Assembly: GCA_032358165.1 (NCBI GenBank) | Contig: JAALGY010000042.1 | Span: 744,001-808,000 of the forward strand | Length of the DNA: 64,000 bases | Origin: Diplosphaera chodatii | Taxonomy: Eukaryota; Chlorophyta; Trebouxiophyceae; Prasiolales; Stichococcaceae | Direction of reading: 5' to 3' | Shown: positions 1 to 13,100 of the stretch, one piece after another | Position numbering within the stretch: position 1 is the first letter of the stretch | Layout: each line of letters starts with the position of its first letter | Translations under genes and position numbers: made by a program | The notes under the pieces: model-generated | Told to the model about the DNA's origin: nothing | What the model saw: the letters and a program-made list of their open reading frames with translations, nothing else | The model's database searches: none

Positions 1-1183
1 ATGAGCCTGCATGTCCACGAACGCTTGGTGGGGAGTCGGCTGCGTGCTGGGGAGTGTGCCCACCCACCCAAGTATCTGTTGCAGGCCAGCACGAAGCTGC
101 TGAAGAGGGAGCCGCCGCCATGCTGCGAGTCCTGCCCGTCTGCCATGATGCCCTGCAATTGCAGTGAATGCCGCCGTCGTCCTGTTCCACCTCATGATGG
201 CGCCATTGCGTTGGGCCATTGGCCATGATGCTCAGATGATTTCAGGTGGTAACTGCTCACCTGCCATCCACTGCAGGTGCGTTTGTTCAGCTGCCAGCCG
301 ATCGCAAGGCTGGTGGCTTGCAGCCACAGGTGGTTCGTAAAGCGCAACTGCATGTAGTGCAGTGTCACACCCTGTCGGCGAGTTTATGACACAAGAACAG
401 ACCTAGGTGAAATGAGCTGTGCTGGCATAGGAGTGTGCTCTGCAGACACAGCAGGGGCCACTCACCCTGAAGAACAGGGAGAACATGGCCAGCTGCACGC
501 ACTTCGAAACCAGCACCACGTTCAGCAGCCTGGGCGGCGGCCCCTCAGCCGCTCCGTTCTGCGTGTTGGTTGCAGCTGGATCGCGAGCAGTTTACAGTGA
601 CAGCAGCACCTTCCCGTAAGGGGCACACTACAGCATGCGGCAGTGTTAAGGAATGCATCGCTCCCCCGCACACCTTCGGGTTGAACTGGCCCTGCAGCGC
701 TGCTGTGCGCAGGAAGCGCATGACGAAGACGAGCGGCTCCCGATGCCGCGTCCACCGCTTTGTGCCCAGGAGCCAGGGCATAAGCGTAGATACCTACGGC
801 AGTGTTGAGCGGCTTCCTTGAGCGAGAGAACGACTGCTGCAGCGGTGCACAGTTGATTGAAATCGCCACAGCGTTGATACACTCGTGCCCATCCGTACGC
901 AGGAGCAGCAGCTGCGTACCACAGCCGCTGCGACCAGTGCGCGGTTGTGCCAGTCTGCTGTAGCTGGGATGCGGAAGAAAGTGAGGGTCCAAATGAAACA
1001 CCCCATGGCACAGAAGGAAAGATCCGGCTTCGTGTACTGCTGTGCATGGTACCTGTGTCCCATATGTGAGCCTCTGTCGGCAGGAACATCTGCAGGTGAG
1101 GTTAAGTTGACGAGAAAGCGCGTGCCTGCACCGTACCTCTTGAAGCCTTCCTCAAGTGCGGGGTCATAAAACGCCAGCGACAT
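1..1183 (-). CDS. Unrecognised multi-exon gene, 3' part, possibly a multi-pass membrane protein
   Basis: I do not recognise this gene firmly. On the minus strand several short stretches read like coding exons flanked by usable splice sites: an Asp-Pro-x-Leu-Glu stretch (MSLAFYDPALEEGFKR) ending at about 1135 before GTACGG, a stretch with REPLVFVMRFLRTAALQGQF near 660-760, and a hydrophobic block (RLLNVVLVSKCVQLAMFSLF) near 480-540 ending before GTGAGT. Large multi-pass green-algal membrane proteins often carry a Phe-x-Asp-Pro-x-Leu-Glu element followed by a His-Arg-x-x-Leu element. The resemblance is suggestive only and comes from memory of the style of these proteins. The ATG at 1183 could be the start or lie in an internal exon. 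The gene runs off the left edge. The exon chain between the blocks was not resolved. Confidence 0.3.
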
Positions 1184-2008
1184 ACCCACATGCCCCTTTG
1201 GTGATCAGATAGCAGCTGTGGCCACTATGAGAGGGCTCACACCTGTTGCATCTGGCCTGACCAGCACCTCAACATGCGCATGTGCCTCACTAAGCACATG
1301 CATTGGCGTAGGTGCAGCTACAAGCACAGCTGGTAGGTGACGTTTGGATCGCACATGGCGACAAGCTGAAGCTGATCCAAAGGTTGTTCAGACGTTCGAG
1401 GTAAGCAGGGCGTATCCTGCAGGCTTCAGCTCAACAGCAGATGTGACGCAGTCGAATGTCAGAAACAATACAACGCACAGCGCTAGTCTGGATGCGAGAG
1501 AACTTGTCTGATCTTGAGATATGCATCAGTTTGCCCGATTGACTTGGCTTGACCCGATAGATTGAACCTGTGACACTTTGTGTACTGGCAAGTACACACA
1601 CAACTTGCTTCGGCTGCCAATTACTAACAGGCTATGCTCATTAGCATCAGCACCCTGACTTGGACCATGCCCTAAGACGACTTCATGCACCTGCAGTATT
1701 CACTCTGCTAAGCAACTCAACGAGGCCCATCTACTCCTTGTCAGAATGCATTGCTCACACATGCATGTCCACCATGTCAGCGAATGCGTGCTGAACTGCT
1801 GTTGCCGCCACACTCCTCATCGGAGGATGTAATGGATGCTGCCCGCAGCGGCTGCAGTCCTGCATCAGGGCTGGGCGACCGCTGGAACGCACTGACGGTG
1901 ACAGCCGCTGCACCACCATGTATCAAACAGCATTAGTATGACAAACAAGACCAGTAGCATGACACGTGGGTGCATGCAGCATTGCTCGGACCCCGCAGCT
2001 TGCATATG
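1184..2008. other. Intergenic stretch, no gene seen
   Basis: About 0.8 kb between the left-edge gene and the stop of the first SLC40 copy. Open frames here are short, carry no recognisable domain and show no convincing splice structure. It probably holds the 5' flank of the left-edge gene and the 3' UTR of SLC40 copy A. Confidence 0.4.
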
Positions 2009-5000
2009 TCAAACAGGCCCCCATGCAGCATGTGACGGCACAGCAGGTGTGGTGCACAGCACACCTGCCACTGCGGCTAGACATGATGCGACCATCAGCC
2101 AAGGGAATGCACTCCACCGCGAGCACAGTAGTGCAGCAGCAAAGGTGACCATGTGCAGCAGGCTCTGCAGGGAGCCCTGCACCCCACTGACGACATCTGC
2201 GGCGCAGTAGACGCCAGGCACTCAGCTGCCACGTGTGTCACGATCATGCTTCACTGTCGCTGTCGGTTGTCGGCGTCATGCATGGGCAGTCCAAGCCTTC
2301 TGTTGAGCACACTCACTCAGCTCGCTCCCCGGCACCCAGTCCTACAGCAAACCAAATTTCTATATTATGCACCTGATACTCGCATCTGGCTTGGCCCTCA
2401 AGCCAAACAACATGTCCTGCCGAACACTGCAATTCACCTGCAGCATCTGGTTGAAGGCCAGGCTGTAAACAGAGTATCCCCAGCGCGACGCTGAGATGCC
2501 ACTTTGTCAGCACCAGTGCCGCCTGCAGCACTGTTGACAGCATGGTTGCAGAGGCAGGGTGAGTGACCCTCCATGTCACACGGAGAACGACAACACCGAC
2601 TGCGGTTAGCCAGTTATGCTCAAGCGCAGAGCGCCAAGGGTACCAGCAACAGGCAGACATGCATCGTCCCAAGTGTGATGGCAGTGCAAATCCGAGCTTG
2701 ATGCCCAGCAATGGCAGCACAGCAATGCACAGGCAGCTGGCTTGGAACCAGATCCCCAGTAAGCCAGTGCGCAGGATGCCTGCATGGTGTGGCATTCGCT
2801 TGGGCGAGCAACCCCCAAGCATGTCGAGAGATCGGTGGGCCATGCACGCCTTGAAAACAGTGCAACTAACCCTACTGTGCAACCCTACATGACCACCTGC
2901 CCCTGTGCTGCAATGCGTTGGTTCAGCTGCAGTGCAACCGTCAGCATGCGTGTTGGACAGCAAAAATCCAGAGAAATACCACAAGAAGCCAGCGCACCAA
3001 GCCTGTCAATCAGGAAGCGGCTTGTGCAGATGCCAAGGAAGCCCACAGCCGCGCCCTCTGCACAGAAGACCGACAGCGCCTGCGCGGTGCTGCCGAGCGA
3101 CTGCAGGTGTGCCGTCATCAGCGGCCCTGCAGCAAACTGGACAGCAGTCGTGAGGCCTGCAGCATGACTCGTAGCAGCTATGTATCACAATGTGCACGGT
3201 TGCAGGGTGACATGACAAGTCTGTAAAGAACTCGGTGGACAAGCGCACCCATGTGCATGACGGTCAGGTGCAGCATCCCGCACGCCAGCCCGGCGGGCAG
3301 GGCCGGCTGATGTGCGTACGTGCTCCAGCTGCTCAGCGTGCGCCGCCATGCGTTGGTGATGGACCCGCTGAGCTTCTGCCTGCTGCAGTACGGTGCAGGC
3401 TGCTGCTGTGCCGCTGCAGCTGTGATCGTCATATCCGCAGGCTGTCTACAAGTCAAGACAGCCCTCATCATGCACAGCAGGAACTCAGGCCTCGGAGGTG
3501 CAGCGACACGACTTCGGGACAAGCATAGGGGTTCGTGCGATGTGCAGACTCTCTCAAGCATGTCAGCGCGCCTGAGGTGTGGCGCATGAGCCAAAGTGCA
3601 CTCCAGCAGCATGACTTGCGGACCCAGGGTGGCTAGGTTCCATAGGCACAGTGCCGCCATGGCTGTGCGGCTGCCGGTGTGATGCATCATGAACCCTGCC
3701 AAAGTTCGAGTAGGAACATGGTGACCGGCGACTGCTGAAGGCGTACTGCAGTTGCCATATATACACTCTGAGGTGAAGGAGTGGGCCAGTCACCTGTGAC
3801 CAGTGGCGCCACTAGGCTGCACCCGAAGTCGATGCCCCTCATGCCTGCAATGGTATGCTTGAGGGGCGTGACTATAACATGTGTGGAGCAAGTTTCGTGA
3901 GTGATTTAGGTTGACTTGTTCCCTGCCGCTCTGAGCAAGATGTCAAAATAAAGGCAAGCAGGCACACAAGTAAGTCAGGGTATTGGGGTGTACAGCGTAC
4001 CTGCATTCAGGCCGGCAAGCGCTGAGGCGTCATCTCGGCACAGCGCCTTGGGCCACTCCCGTTCCACCAGCCAGTTGGAGCCCGCAGCCCCCAGGCCACT
4101 CAGGCTGCCGCACACCATCGACACCGCGATGAGTGCCAGATGCAGCCCTGGCTGGGCGGGCGGCTTCGCATCCAGCAGCGGCAGCACTGCTGCCGCAGCG
4201 GCTGCGCACCCAAGATTCTGCACCATGTACATCCGGGATGCGCCACATAAACGGCTCACCCTGCACAGGCAGCCAACTTCTTGATGTCACTGACAGGAGT
4301 GCATTGCTTTGAAATTCTAAGGATGCAATGTCTCGGATGTCAGTATGTACAAATTCCTTGCCAATCACCTTGACACAGATTGGCAAGCAGTTATATGCCG
4401 TTCACGTCAAGTCGGCCCAGGCCAGAGTGGCATGCACCCACCGCTGCAGGTAGGCACCCAGCGCTCCGCCCACCAGCACCTGCGCGATGCAGCCCACAAG
4501 GCCGTAGATGGCCACGAGCGCCAGCGTCTGCGGCCGCAGCTCCCGCAGCAGCGGCCCCGCAGCGAAGAACCAGGCCCACTGCCCAAGGCCTGCAGAGTGC
4601 AGACTACAAAGCCAGCTTGCTCTGTGACGTGGTTCGAGGTTGGATGAGGTTCAAAAGACCAGATGCAAGGCACAGGAACCTGAGGAGAGCATCGAAACAT
4701 CACTGTCTCAGGGTAAGCAAGGTGTGACTCACCTGCAAGAAAATGGGATCCATACAGTGCCCAGCAGGCCCGCCGAGGCACTGCGCCTGTATCACCACCT
4801 ACGAAAGAGCACCCACAGTTCGATTCATGTCAGGACGTGCACGTTGGTGAGACGACGGTCAACACCCCAATATGTCCCATCGTGAGCACGTCGCACATGC
4901 ACGCCGTCAGAGTGGCTCACCCCCTTGCAGCAGCGGGGCACGCAGATCTGGAAGCGCCTGCGGCCGCCACGCAGCCATCGGGCTACCGACGTCAGCCTCG

Positions 5001-5109
5001 ACGTGACTCGCTCACACGCATATGCAGGCGACTCCAGATCTGCTCCTGGTTTCAGGAGTCTTGCACCGTGCGTGCGCCTGTCGTGCTTGAAGACGCTGGT
5101 ATGCGGCAT
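2009..5109 (-). CDS. SLC40: SLC40/ferroportin-like metal exporter, copy A
   Basis: Multi-pass transporter of the ferroportin (SLC40/IREG) family, known to export Fe2+ and in plants Co/Ni. Conserved blocks appear in order on the minus strand: ALYGSHFLA (about 4760), GQWAWFFAAGPLLREL and AIYGLVGCIAQVLVGGALG (4600-4410), RMYMVQNLG plus the diagnostic VEREWPKALCRDDASALAGL (4270-4000), MRGIDFGCSLVAPLV (about 3850), a TM block with CLWNLATLGPQVMLLE (about 3640), MTAHLQSLGSTAQALSVF (about 3100), ILRTGLLGIWFQASCLCIAV (about 2770), SRWGYSVYSLAFNQMLQ (about 2460) and the C-terminal VVSGVQGSLQSLLHM (about 2190). Introns separate them; several junctions are in phase. The start at 5109 is tentative: it gives a basic, Arg-rich leader that could be an organelle transit peptide, as in plastid IREG3/MAR1. 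Compared with copy B, the RRID element is RGID here. The gene is tandem with copy B on the same strand. Confidence 0.75.
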
Positions 5110-6160
5110 GCATGCACGCTGTGTGGTGACTGCGGGTTACATTGATCAGTAGCATGATGATACTCGATGACTTGAAGCATGACCGAGAGCCGAACAGCAG
5201 ACGTATGCATGTTTACAATGCAGGGGTGTCCCACCGACTGAGCAGTGGGAACAGCTGCGCACTTCAGTGGAGGCCGCACCACGCCGACCTGCAGCGTGTG
5301 CACTGCAGTGCGCTGGTAACCGTCTCAGATGCTGCTCTAGGTCACGATACTGCCTGTGGATTGTGTCTCAAGGCAGAATGCCGCGCTGGCCTGCCATCAT
5401 ATGCATTGATTTTGCAGTCGTGCGACCTGTCCAAACCGCATGGGCGCTCCGGTGTGGCCCGTGACCTCACATAGGGTCACGACGTGATGAACGGGTCTTT
5501 GATGCATATTTGACCCAACAGGAGGATCCCGATGCCCAGACAAGCATGCATTTAAGCGTGTAGCATCCCATCGGATCGTCCAAACACGCACAGCCTGCGC
5601 AGCCAGAGTGCAGCTGCCTATCTGAGACTCACCCGGCTCATGGCTATCTGCATGGGTGGGTCGCTCAGGGATCATTCTCCGTAACATTGACCACACCAGC
5701 TGCAGTTTGAACTCGCATAATGTTGCTGACATGTATGCCGCAGACAGCGCACAAACGGGGGCACCAAAACCATTCGCCCAGTTCATGCGGCGCCCAGCTA
5801 GCTGGTGACTGCAGGCCTGCTCTGATGCACACCTTGTTTGACAGGCCCAAACTCCCGTACATCATTAACTGGGATCTCAGACCTGCTTCCGGCCCAGGCA
5901 CACCAATCTCAACTACACTACTATATACAGAAATCTCATCCACCCTGTGCCAGTAAGCGGTCATCCTCTGAACTGCCTGCTGGTGACTCAGGGTCCGCTG
6001 ATCGGGACTGCTCTTTGGTGTACCCTGCTGGCGGTCCTGAATGCGATTCACTCGGCTGTTGGCAGGTGCTGTAGATGACCGCCGCTGCACAGGCACCATC
6101 CAGTCATGACGACATCATGCTGAGGCAGTCAGGCATTCATGGTTCTGCCTCAACTGCGCA
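5110..6160. promoter_or_regulatory. Gap between the two SLC40 copies
   Basis: About 1 kb holding the 3' flank of copy B and the likely promoter and 5' UTR of copy A. No domain-bearing open frame was found on either strand, and I could not point to a specific promoter element. Confidence 0.4.
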
Positions 6161-9100
6161 TCAGGCAATGCCTTGCTTGCAGGCATGGCTGCAGACTCGA
6201 TAAAATACCCACACACCTGTCAGAACGACTGTGCAGGACGCCAGCATGAGCCATGGGAATGATGCCAGGTCTGAAAATGCCAGTGCTGCCAGGTAGCTGC
6301 TCATGCCAAACAGGCTCTGCAGCGAGCCCTGCACGCCGCTCACCACATCTGCAGGCAGAGCTAGGGTCAGCCGCCCCAGGCGAAAGAACCTACGAGGGCT
6401 TACGTGCCAGTGTCGCCAGCAAGGGTGATTGCATCATGTGACTGCAACCATGCAAACCCAGCACACTTCTGATGAACAGGTGGTTTGCTCACTCAGGTCG
6501 CCATCCGCCACACGCTCCTGCACAGAGAACCACGAATGCATCATAGCTAGTGATGGCAGCCTATTGAATACAATGTCAACGGAAATCAAGCTGTTGCTAG
6601 TAGACGGACAGATCATGAAAAGCATTGGGGACATGAGCTTGAACGCACCTGCAACATCTGACTAACAGCGAGGTCGAAGGTCCACAGGCCCCAGCGACTG
6701 AGCGCGACACCCAACACCAGGACATGCATAATCTGCAGAAGCAGCTGTCAGCGTTATGAAAATAGTACAGACCGAGCCAGCTGGGAGTGCAGTTGATGTG
6801 CTTGCTGCGACACAATATAATATGTAATTTTCTCATGGCGTCGCCCTGCACAGCTGACCATCCCTGCGCACATTCCGAACTACAAAGGATGTCAATGTTC
6901 CATGCGGGTATACGCACCAGCGATGCAGGCAGCGAGGCACCCAGCTTCGGTGCCAGTGAGGGTGCGATGGCGACCCAGAGGCACGCCGCCTGGCCCCAGA
7001 TGCCCAGCAGCCCCGCCCGCAGCCCGCCTGTTGTGGGGGGCGCACGCAGACCATTGCAGTCCCGATTTGCACTGACACGCATTCCTGGTCTGGTGACCGG
7101 CTGCGGTGGCAAGCTCAGTCTGCTGGTGCAGATCTACCACGCCTTATGTGCTGGACGAGGACGGAGCATGCTCGGCCCCATTGCCCTGCTGGTGTCTACA
7201 CCTTCTGGAGACCTTTGGCCGAGTATAGCAAGCGCACCTATTCGCCTGTGCAGCAGGGGGTACGTGAAGGTGGCAGCCACCCCGGCAACGGCGCCCACAC
7301 CCCGGAACAGCGACAGCACCGCCTCCGTCATGCCCAGCGACTTCAGATACGCTGTCATCAGCAGTCCTGCGTTTACCAGGCCAGCAGCGTCATTTACTCA
7401 CTGCAGCAACCGTGCACAGCCCTGCGCACTGCACAGTGTAAGCGGTCTTTTGCCAGGCAGCCCATGGTGGATGTGGGTACCTCACCTAGCGACATCACGG
7501 TCAGGTACAGCAGCGCAAGCGCAGAAGCCGCCGGCAGCACCGGCTGCTGTGCATACATCCCCCAGCCGTCAAGGGTGCGGCGCAGGGGGTTCGAGCGCTT
7601 CTGCTCGGCCGTCTGAGGCGACTGTTCGGCATGCGTGCTGCGTGGCTGCGGCTGTTGCTGAGGCTGCTGCACTGCTGCTGACTCGCTGCTGCATTTGACA
7701 CGACTCGGCTAGTCAAGATCTCAGGTTGAGTGTGGCACTTCACCATCCCAGCAGGCATGCGATCTTGCAACAATCACCTGAGGTGTGGCGCCTGGCTGAT
7801 GCTGTGGCTGAGCAACGCGATTTCAGGCACCCACATCAGCAGATTCCACAGGCAGATAACCTGTGAGCAGAATCACAGCACAGCATCAGCAAGGACAAAC
7901 ACAAAGTAACTGTGCTGCACACTGGTTATACAGCCTGCTGGGCTTGCCGGCTGATTGCTGGCAGGTTGAAGCAACGCATACCGCCACGGCTGCGCGGCTG
8001 CCGCCGTATGTCATCAGGAAGCCCACACCGATGGGCGCTGCTATGAGGCAGGTCAGGTCGATCCGGCGCATGCCTGCAAACCGCGGGCGAAACACAGGAC
8101 AGCCGTTGCAAGAGTGGCATGTGGGGTAAGCACAGCTGCCGTCTGCATGGCGCAGGCCGTGCGTGCTGTTGGGCTGACACCAACATGCTTAAGTGAAGTG
8201 GGACGGCCAGGGAGCGGTGTGTACCCGAGTTGAGCGCCGCCAGTGCTGCAGAGTCGCCACGGCACAGCGCCTTGGCCCACTCCCGCTCCACTGCCAGTGT
8301 GGACCCCATTGCACCTGCGCGCTATGCCTTCACCCATCAGAAGTCCTCCAATGCCGCTGACAGATCTGCCATCGCAGCGCAGGGTGGCCTTTAGGCAAAG
8401 GGAGGGCAGTGCCAAGGCAGCTGGGCGACCAAATGTCGTGAAGCACTGTGTTCATTTGCCATTGCAATCCAAGCCAGGGGTTGCTCACCTACGCTGCTGG
8501 CGGATCCGCACGCAATGGTGGTGCAGGTCAGTGCCCAAAACAGCAGCCCGCCCGGCGGTGAGCTGCCCAGCAGCGGAAACACCGCTGCCGCCGATGCTGC
8601 CACCATGACATTCTGCAGCATGTACATCTGTGATGCCCCTCGCAGCCGCGGCGCCCTGCCGGAAATGAGAGCATTTGGAGTGCGCCTTTGACTCCGATAT
8701 CATCTCCTTGCAGGCAGCAGTGGTGATCGCAGCCGCCATGCTTCTACCCGCTCAAGTACGAGCCGACGGCTGCGCCCGCCAGCACCTGCGCGCCGCTGTC
8801 TGCCAGGCCGTACGCCGAAACCAGCGCCAATGACTGCAGCCACAAACGCTTTGTATGCGGCGCAAAGCATGATTGCCCTCATTTGCGACGTATGTGGGGC
8901 TCTGACATGCACCTGTGGCCAGAGCTGCAGCATGAGGAGTCCAACAGCAAACTCCCAGCTGCGCTGACCCCATGCTGCACCGCAGAGTCAAGCTTGTCGT
9001 TTGTCAGCGAACAAGCCGGTATGCTGCAGATGCTGGCAGTCATGATCAGGGTGCCCATCTGGTGGCAGGTGTTCGCAGGACAAAAGAGAAGTGGATTAAA

Positions 9101-9574
9101 GAACCTCGTACTTGACAGTGTGTGCGATGCGTACAGGGCCCAGCGTGCAGGCCGTAGTGACGCATGCTCGTTGCCGTCACCCGCATCTGGATCAGTGATC
9201 AGCGGCTCGGTCAACAGTCTTCCACTCACACTCGCGCACGTGCAACCCGCCAAATGCATAGTCTGCAACATGGGTTTCCAGATCTTGATGCGCAACCGCA
9301 GGGTGATCGCACCCACTGCAATGGACAGTGGTGACCCGGAGCTTGCGCCAGCCGCAGTAAACCCTCTGCCAGCTGGATCAGCCTGACCCCCGCCTTGTGC
9401 TGACATTGAGTGGCATGACAGCCGCTGCCAGTAGGCGTTGCGTCCTGTGGAGGTCACCTTACGATGTGCACATCGTCGAGAATGCAGTGCTGATGCTGAG
9501 AAGTCGTGCAAGGATGGGCACGGCGTTGCCAAGCCGTGCAGAGAAAGTTTCGGGACAAAGCGCAGAGTTGACAT
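6161..9574 (-). CDS. SLC40: SLC40/ferroportin-like metal exporter, copy B
   Basis: Second tandem ferroportin-family transporter. Blocks in order on the minus strand: ARWALYASHTLSS (about 9150), LALVSAYGLADSGAQVLAGA (8840-8760), LRGASQMYMLQNVMVAASAA (about 8640), LAVEREWAKALCRGDSAALA (8310-8240), MRRIDLTCLIAAPIGVGFL (about 8070), ICLWNLLMWVPEIALLSHSI (7860-7760), a TM block with YAQQPVLPAASALALLYLTV (about 7550), AYLKSLGMTEAVLSLFRGVG (7350-7290), GGLRAGLLGIWGQAACLWVA (about 7030), ALSRWGLWTFDLAVSQMLQ (6710-6650) and VSGVQGSLQSLFGMSSYL (about 6340). This copy keeps the canonical MRRIDL element. The stop is TGA at 6161-6163. The start is uncertain: ATG 9574 gives a Ser/Arg/His-rich leader (MSTLRFVPKLSLHGLATPC) that resembles a transit peptide, and an in-frame ATG at 9859 is also open. 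Substrate and organelle cannot be read from sequence. The gene is divergent from RAD18. Confidence 0.78.
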
Positions 9575-10195
9575 CTGCAAGCTCGCGCAACAACACAGCA
9601 GGTGTGCACATGATCGTGTATGTGCATGTGCACCAGTATCTGCCTTCCATACGTCCCCACCAACACGCACGTCGGGACGCTGTCTGACACGAAAACACGC
9701 AGCACAGCACGGCTTCCTGCTGCCACGATGGCACCCACGCATCAGCCGGTGCACAAAGTTGCTTGCGTCCTGCTGATACACCTTGGTGCGTACACAAGTC
9801 GGTGGTCTAGTTGAAACCATTGCAGGTGGATGTCGGAACGTCTTGTGCAGATTGGCCATTGCATGGCCATGCTTGAACTTTCAAGAGCAAACAGCACGAC
9901 CTGCGACGTGCCTCAGCAGCGCATCGCATCCGTGTTGTAAGAAACAGCTGCAGGTCTCAGCGTTGGTGCAGCTTTGCTGACCTGTGTACGAATCTGTCTC
10001 AGCGTCCACACAACTGCAGTGCCAGTGCAGCTGCGACGGTGGATGGTCTGCAGCACAGTCGTTTCTCCTTGTTGATGGTGACGACGGCAGGGGGAGGATG
10101 AGTTCGATGTTGTTTTGAGCTTGCACGGCTCTTTGGACAGCAACAGCAGGTCTCAACCGCTAGCAGCGTTGCCAGCCGCGGCAGTGCTGGGCCGC
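9575..10195. promoter_or_regulatory. Shared 5' region of SLC40 copy B and RAD18
   Basis: Head-to-head gap of about 0.6 kb between the two proposed start codons, so it should hold both promoters and 5' UTRs. If SLC40 copy B starts at the alternative ATG 9859, part of this would be coding. No clear element was identified. Confidence 0.45.
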
Positions 10196-13100
10196 ATGGC
10201 GGACGCACCTTCGCCGGAGGAGTGGCCGAAGCACGGCGGCGGGTCGGCATGCCGCGACCTGGATGGCGCCGTACGCTGCCCCATCTGCGGCGACCCCTTC
10301 GAGACGCCGCTCAGCCTGCGCTGCGGGCACGCATGTGAGTCTGCAGCGGAGTTGGCAGCAGGCCCTGCGTCTCTGCAACTTTGCCGTGCGAAGGGCTTTC
10401 AGCACTGACCAAAGGTCTGCTCCTCGTTGTGCTACGGCTGAGGAGTGACAGGCGTTCGGTTTGCGAGCCTGAGCGTCAAGCAGTCACAGACGCCCTGGTC
10501 CCAACATCGCACCTTGTCTTGCAGTCTGCTCGGGGTGCGTGCGCAGCAGCATCGAGTACCAGGAGCGGTCGGGGCCAGCCAGCTGCCCGCAGTGCAGGGA
10601 CCGCTGCGACGCGGCAGACCTGCGCCCCGCGCCGCAGCTGCGCGCCATCGCCGCTGCCTTCCTTGCTGCACGGCCCCTCTTGTTGGTGCGCAGATCCTCA
10701 GTGCTTCAACCGGGTTTGCACAGTGTGCGGCGAGCTTACATTGCAGGTGTCGTCACGCTGGAAGCCGCCGGTTGATGTCACAATGGTGTTGGTCCTTTGC
10801 AGGAAGGGCATATGTTTCTGCAGAGTGCGCTCATGTTTGTCATGCAGGAGTCTGTCCGAGCGTCCCTTGATGTGAAGGAGGCTGCGGCAGATGTGCCAAT
10901 CACACAGCCACAGGCCAGGGGCAGGTCTAGGCAGCAGAGGCAACAGCACACCCAGCAGGATCAGCGTTCAGGGCGACTGAGGGCTCGCCAGCGGCCATCT
11001 CTTCCCCCCAACGGCGCTATCATCAGTGTGGAGCTCAGCAGCGGCAGCGAACCTGACACACCAGCAGCACAGCCACAGGTTTGCCATGGTCGTGATGTAG
11101 TGTGCATCGGCGTAGTCTGTGTGCGAAATTGCTGTCACAATGTTTCTCAGTCTTGTGGTGTTGTGCAAACTTGTGATAAGCTCTAAGGGTGGCTGTTGCT
11201 TGGCAGGCGGCTCAGCGGCGGCAGCAGCCGAAGCGCGGCCGATCGGCCTCTGCCGTGCCGGCAGAGGACGCAGACGCCTCGCAGAGCACGGGCTCGGGCA
11301 AGCGGCAGCAGCTCAGCTCGCCGTCGGACGGGCGGCAGCAGACGCCATCGCCGGGCGAGGGGCAGCCCGGGCCGCGGCTGCTGCGGTCCACCAGCAGGTC
11401 GGCCGCCTCGGCGCCCCTGCCAGCCGGCAGGGACAGCACCAGCGTGGCTGCACAGGCCGCTGGCAAGGCTGGCGGTCGCACGCCAGCAGAAGGCAGTGCT
11501 GCAGGTAGCCAACTCAGCCTCAGGAGATGCACCTGACACGTCACGGCAAGAGCCCCGCACTTGCCATGGCGAACAACTCCCATGCAAGGCCATGGTACTG
11601 CTCCTCTGCCTGTCTGACCTGACTGTCCTGTTCCTGTAGATGCTGCTGCGGACAGCGCCTCGGACAGCGACCCAGAGTACCTGGGTGAGCAGCGTCCGGA
11701 CGGTGGCAGCAGCGATGAAGAGGCAGTGGCTGCGAGGGCAGCAGCACAGCCGGCGCCGAAGCCCCCAGCACGTACGCTGTGTGGAGCCCTGGACTCTGCA
11801 AAGCTGGCAACAGCAATAGCGCTGGCTGTCGCTGTGCGCTGCTGGTCTCCTCCGCACCCCCAGCTGCTGCACCGTGCGACAGTGGTTGTTCATGCGCAAT
11901 GCGCAGGCGAGAAGCTGCCCAGCGGGCATGTGCGGTGCCCGAACTGCGCCAAGATGCTGCCGCAAGCCTTCATCAACTCGCACCTGGACAGCTGCCTGAC
12001 CGGCAAGAGCAGCGGCGGCAGCATGTGGGGCGGCGGCAGGAGCAGCAAGGCTGCAGCAGCAGCGCCGCCCAATGGGTTTTGGCCAGGCACTGGCGGCGGC
12101 GGCAACACCTTCAGCGGCGTGAATGGGTCAGGCAGCCGCCCCCTGCCCCCTGGACACCGCAGGGGTGCGGGAGGCAGCGGCGGCCAACTCAAGGTACCTC
12201 CCGCTTGCATCTTGTCATGGTAGCAGCACTCGCGTGGCCACTGCTGCATGTGCTCATCAGTGTTTGCACACGCGTATGTTCTGGAACAGAATGATCCATA
12301 GCAGTCTTCGGCACCTTGCACGTCCGCTGTGCAGGTGCCGCCCAAGCTGTGCGTGGCTCTGCTGAGCGACAAGGCGATGCGAGATACCTGCAAGAGCTTC
12401 GGGCTGCCGTCAACCGGCCGTAAGGAGGTGTGATCAGCAGCACACCTTGCTGCTTCGTCCATGTTCTCTCTGCAGCCCGTAATGTCGATGTGCAGCTCCT
12501 GCCACTGTGCCGATGGTCTGCACTTTGGCACGTGCAGGTACTTGCTGAGCGCTACAGCCGCTTCCGGCTGGAGGTGCAGACGGCCAACGACTCTGACGAG
12601 GCGGCGAGCTACGCTGACTGTGTGCGGCGGGTGCGGCAGCGCGAGTCCCGCACCGCCAAGGCGGCCTTCGGGGCGCCGCTCAGCCGCACAGCAGCCACCA
12701 GCAGCCCCGCAGGTGCACCTCCCAGCTGCCACGCCTGCGTTGTTGCCTCTTGGTATATATTGGGAGATGTTGGAGGGCAAATGCCGCACATGGCTACTTC
12801 CTGGTTCAGTTTTGGGTTGGTTGTGACTTGGCAATCCGTACACTGCAGCAGGCATTGGTGAGAGCAGCTTTGAGGAGTTGATCAGGGCCACGCGGCAGCG
12901 GCATGCTGCGCAGCGTGCAGCGGACGGCGCAGCGGCTGCCGCCGCCCCACCTGATGCCGCCGCAGCAGCGCCTCCCACACTGCCGTCAGAACCTGCAGCC
13001 AGCGCTGCACCGCCTGATGCAGCAGGAGCAGCGGAAGTGGCCGGTTTGGGCCCATCACCACAATTGGAAGCTGCTGGCCTCTTTCAGCCGGCAGCCACCA

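Noticed and set aside
8879..9859. 326-residue continuous frame at the 5' end of SLC40 copy B taken as one exon
   Set aside because: Only the stretch around ARWALYASHTLSS matches the family; the rest looks like introns and flanks that happen to lack stops. Kept only as an alternative start.
11890..12978. 362-residue open frame on the minus strand inside RAD18
   Set aside because: It spans several RAD18 exons and introns in antisense, is Ala/Pro/Gly-rich and has no recognisable domain.
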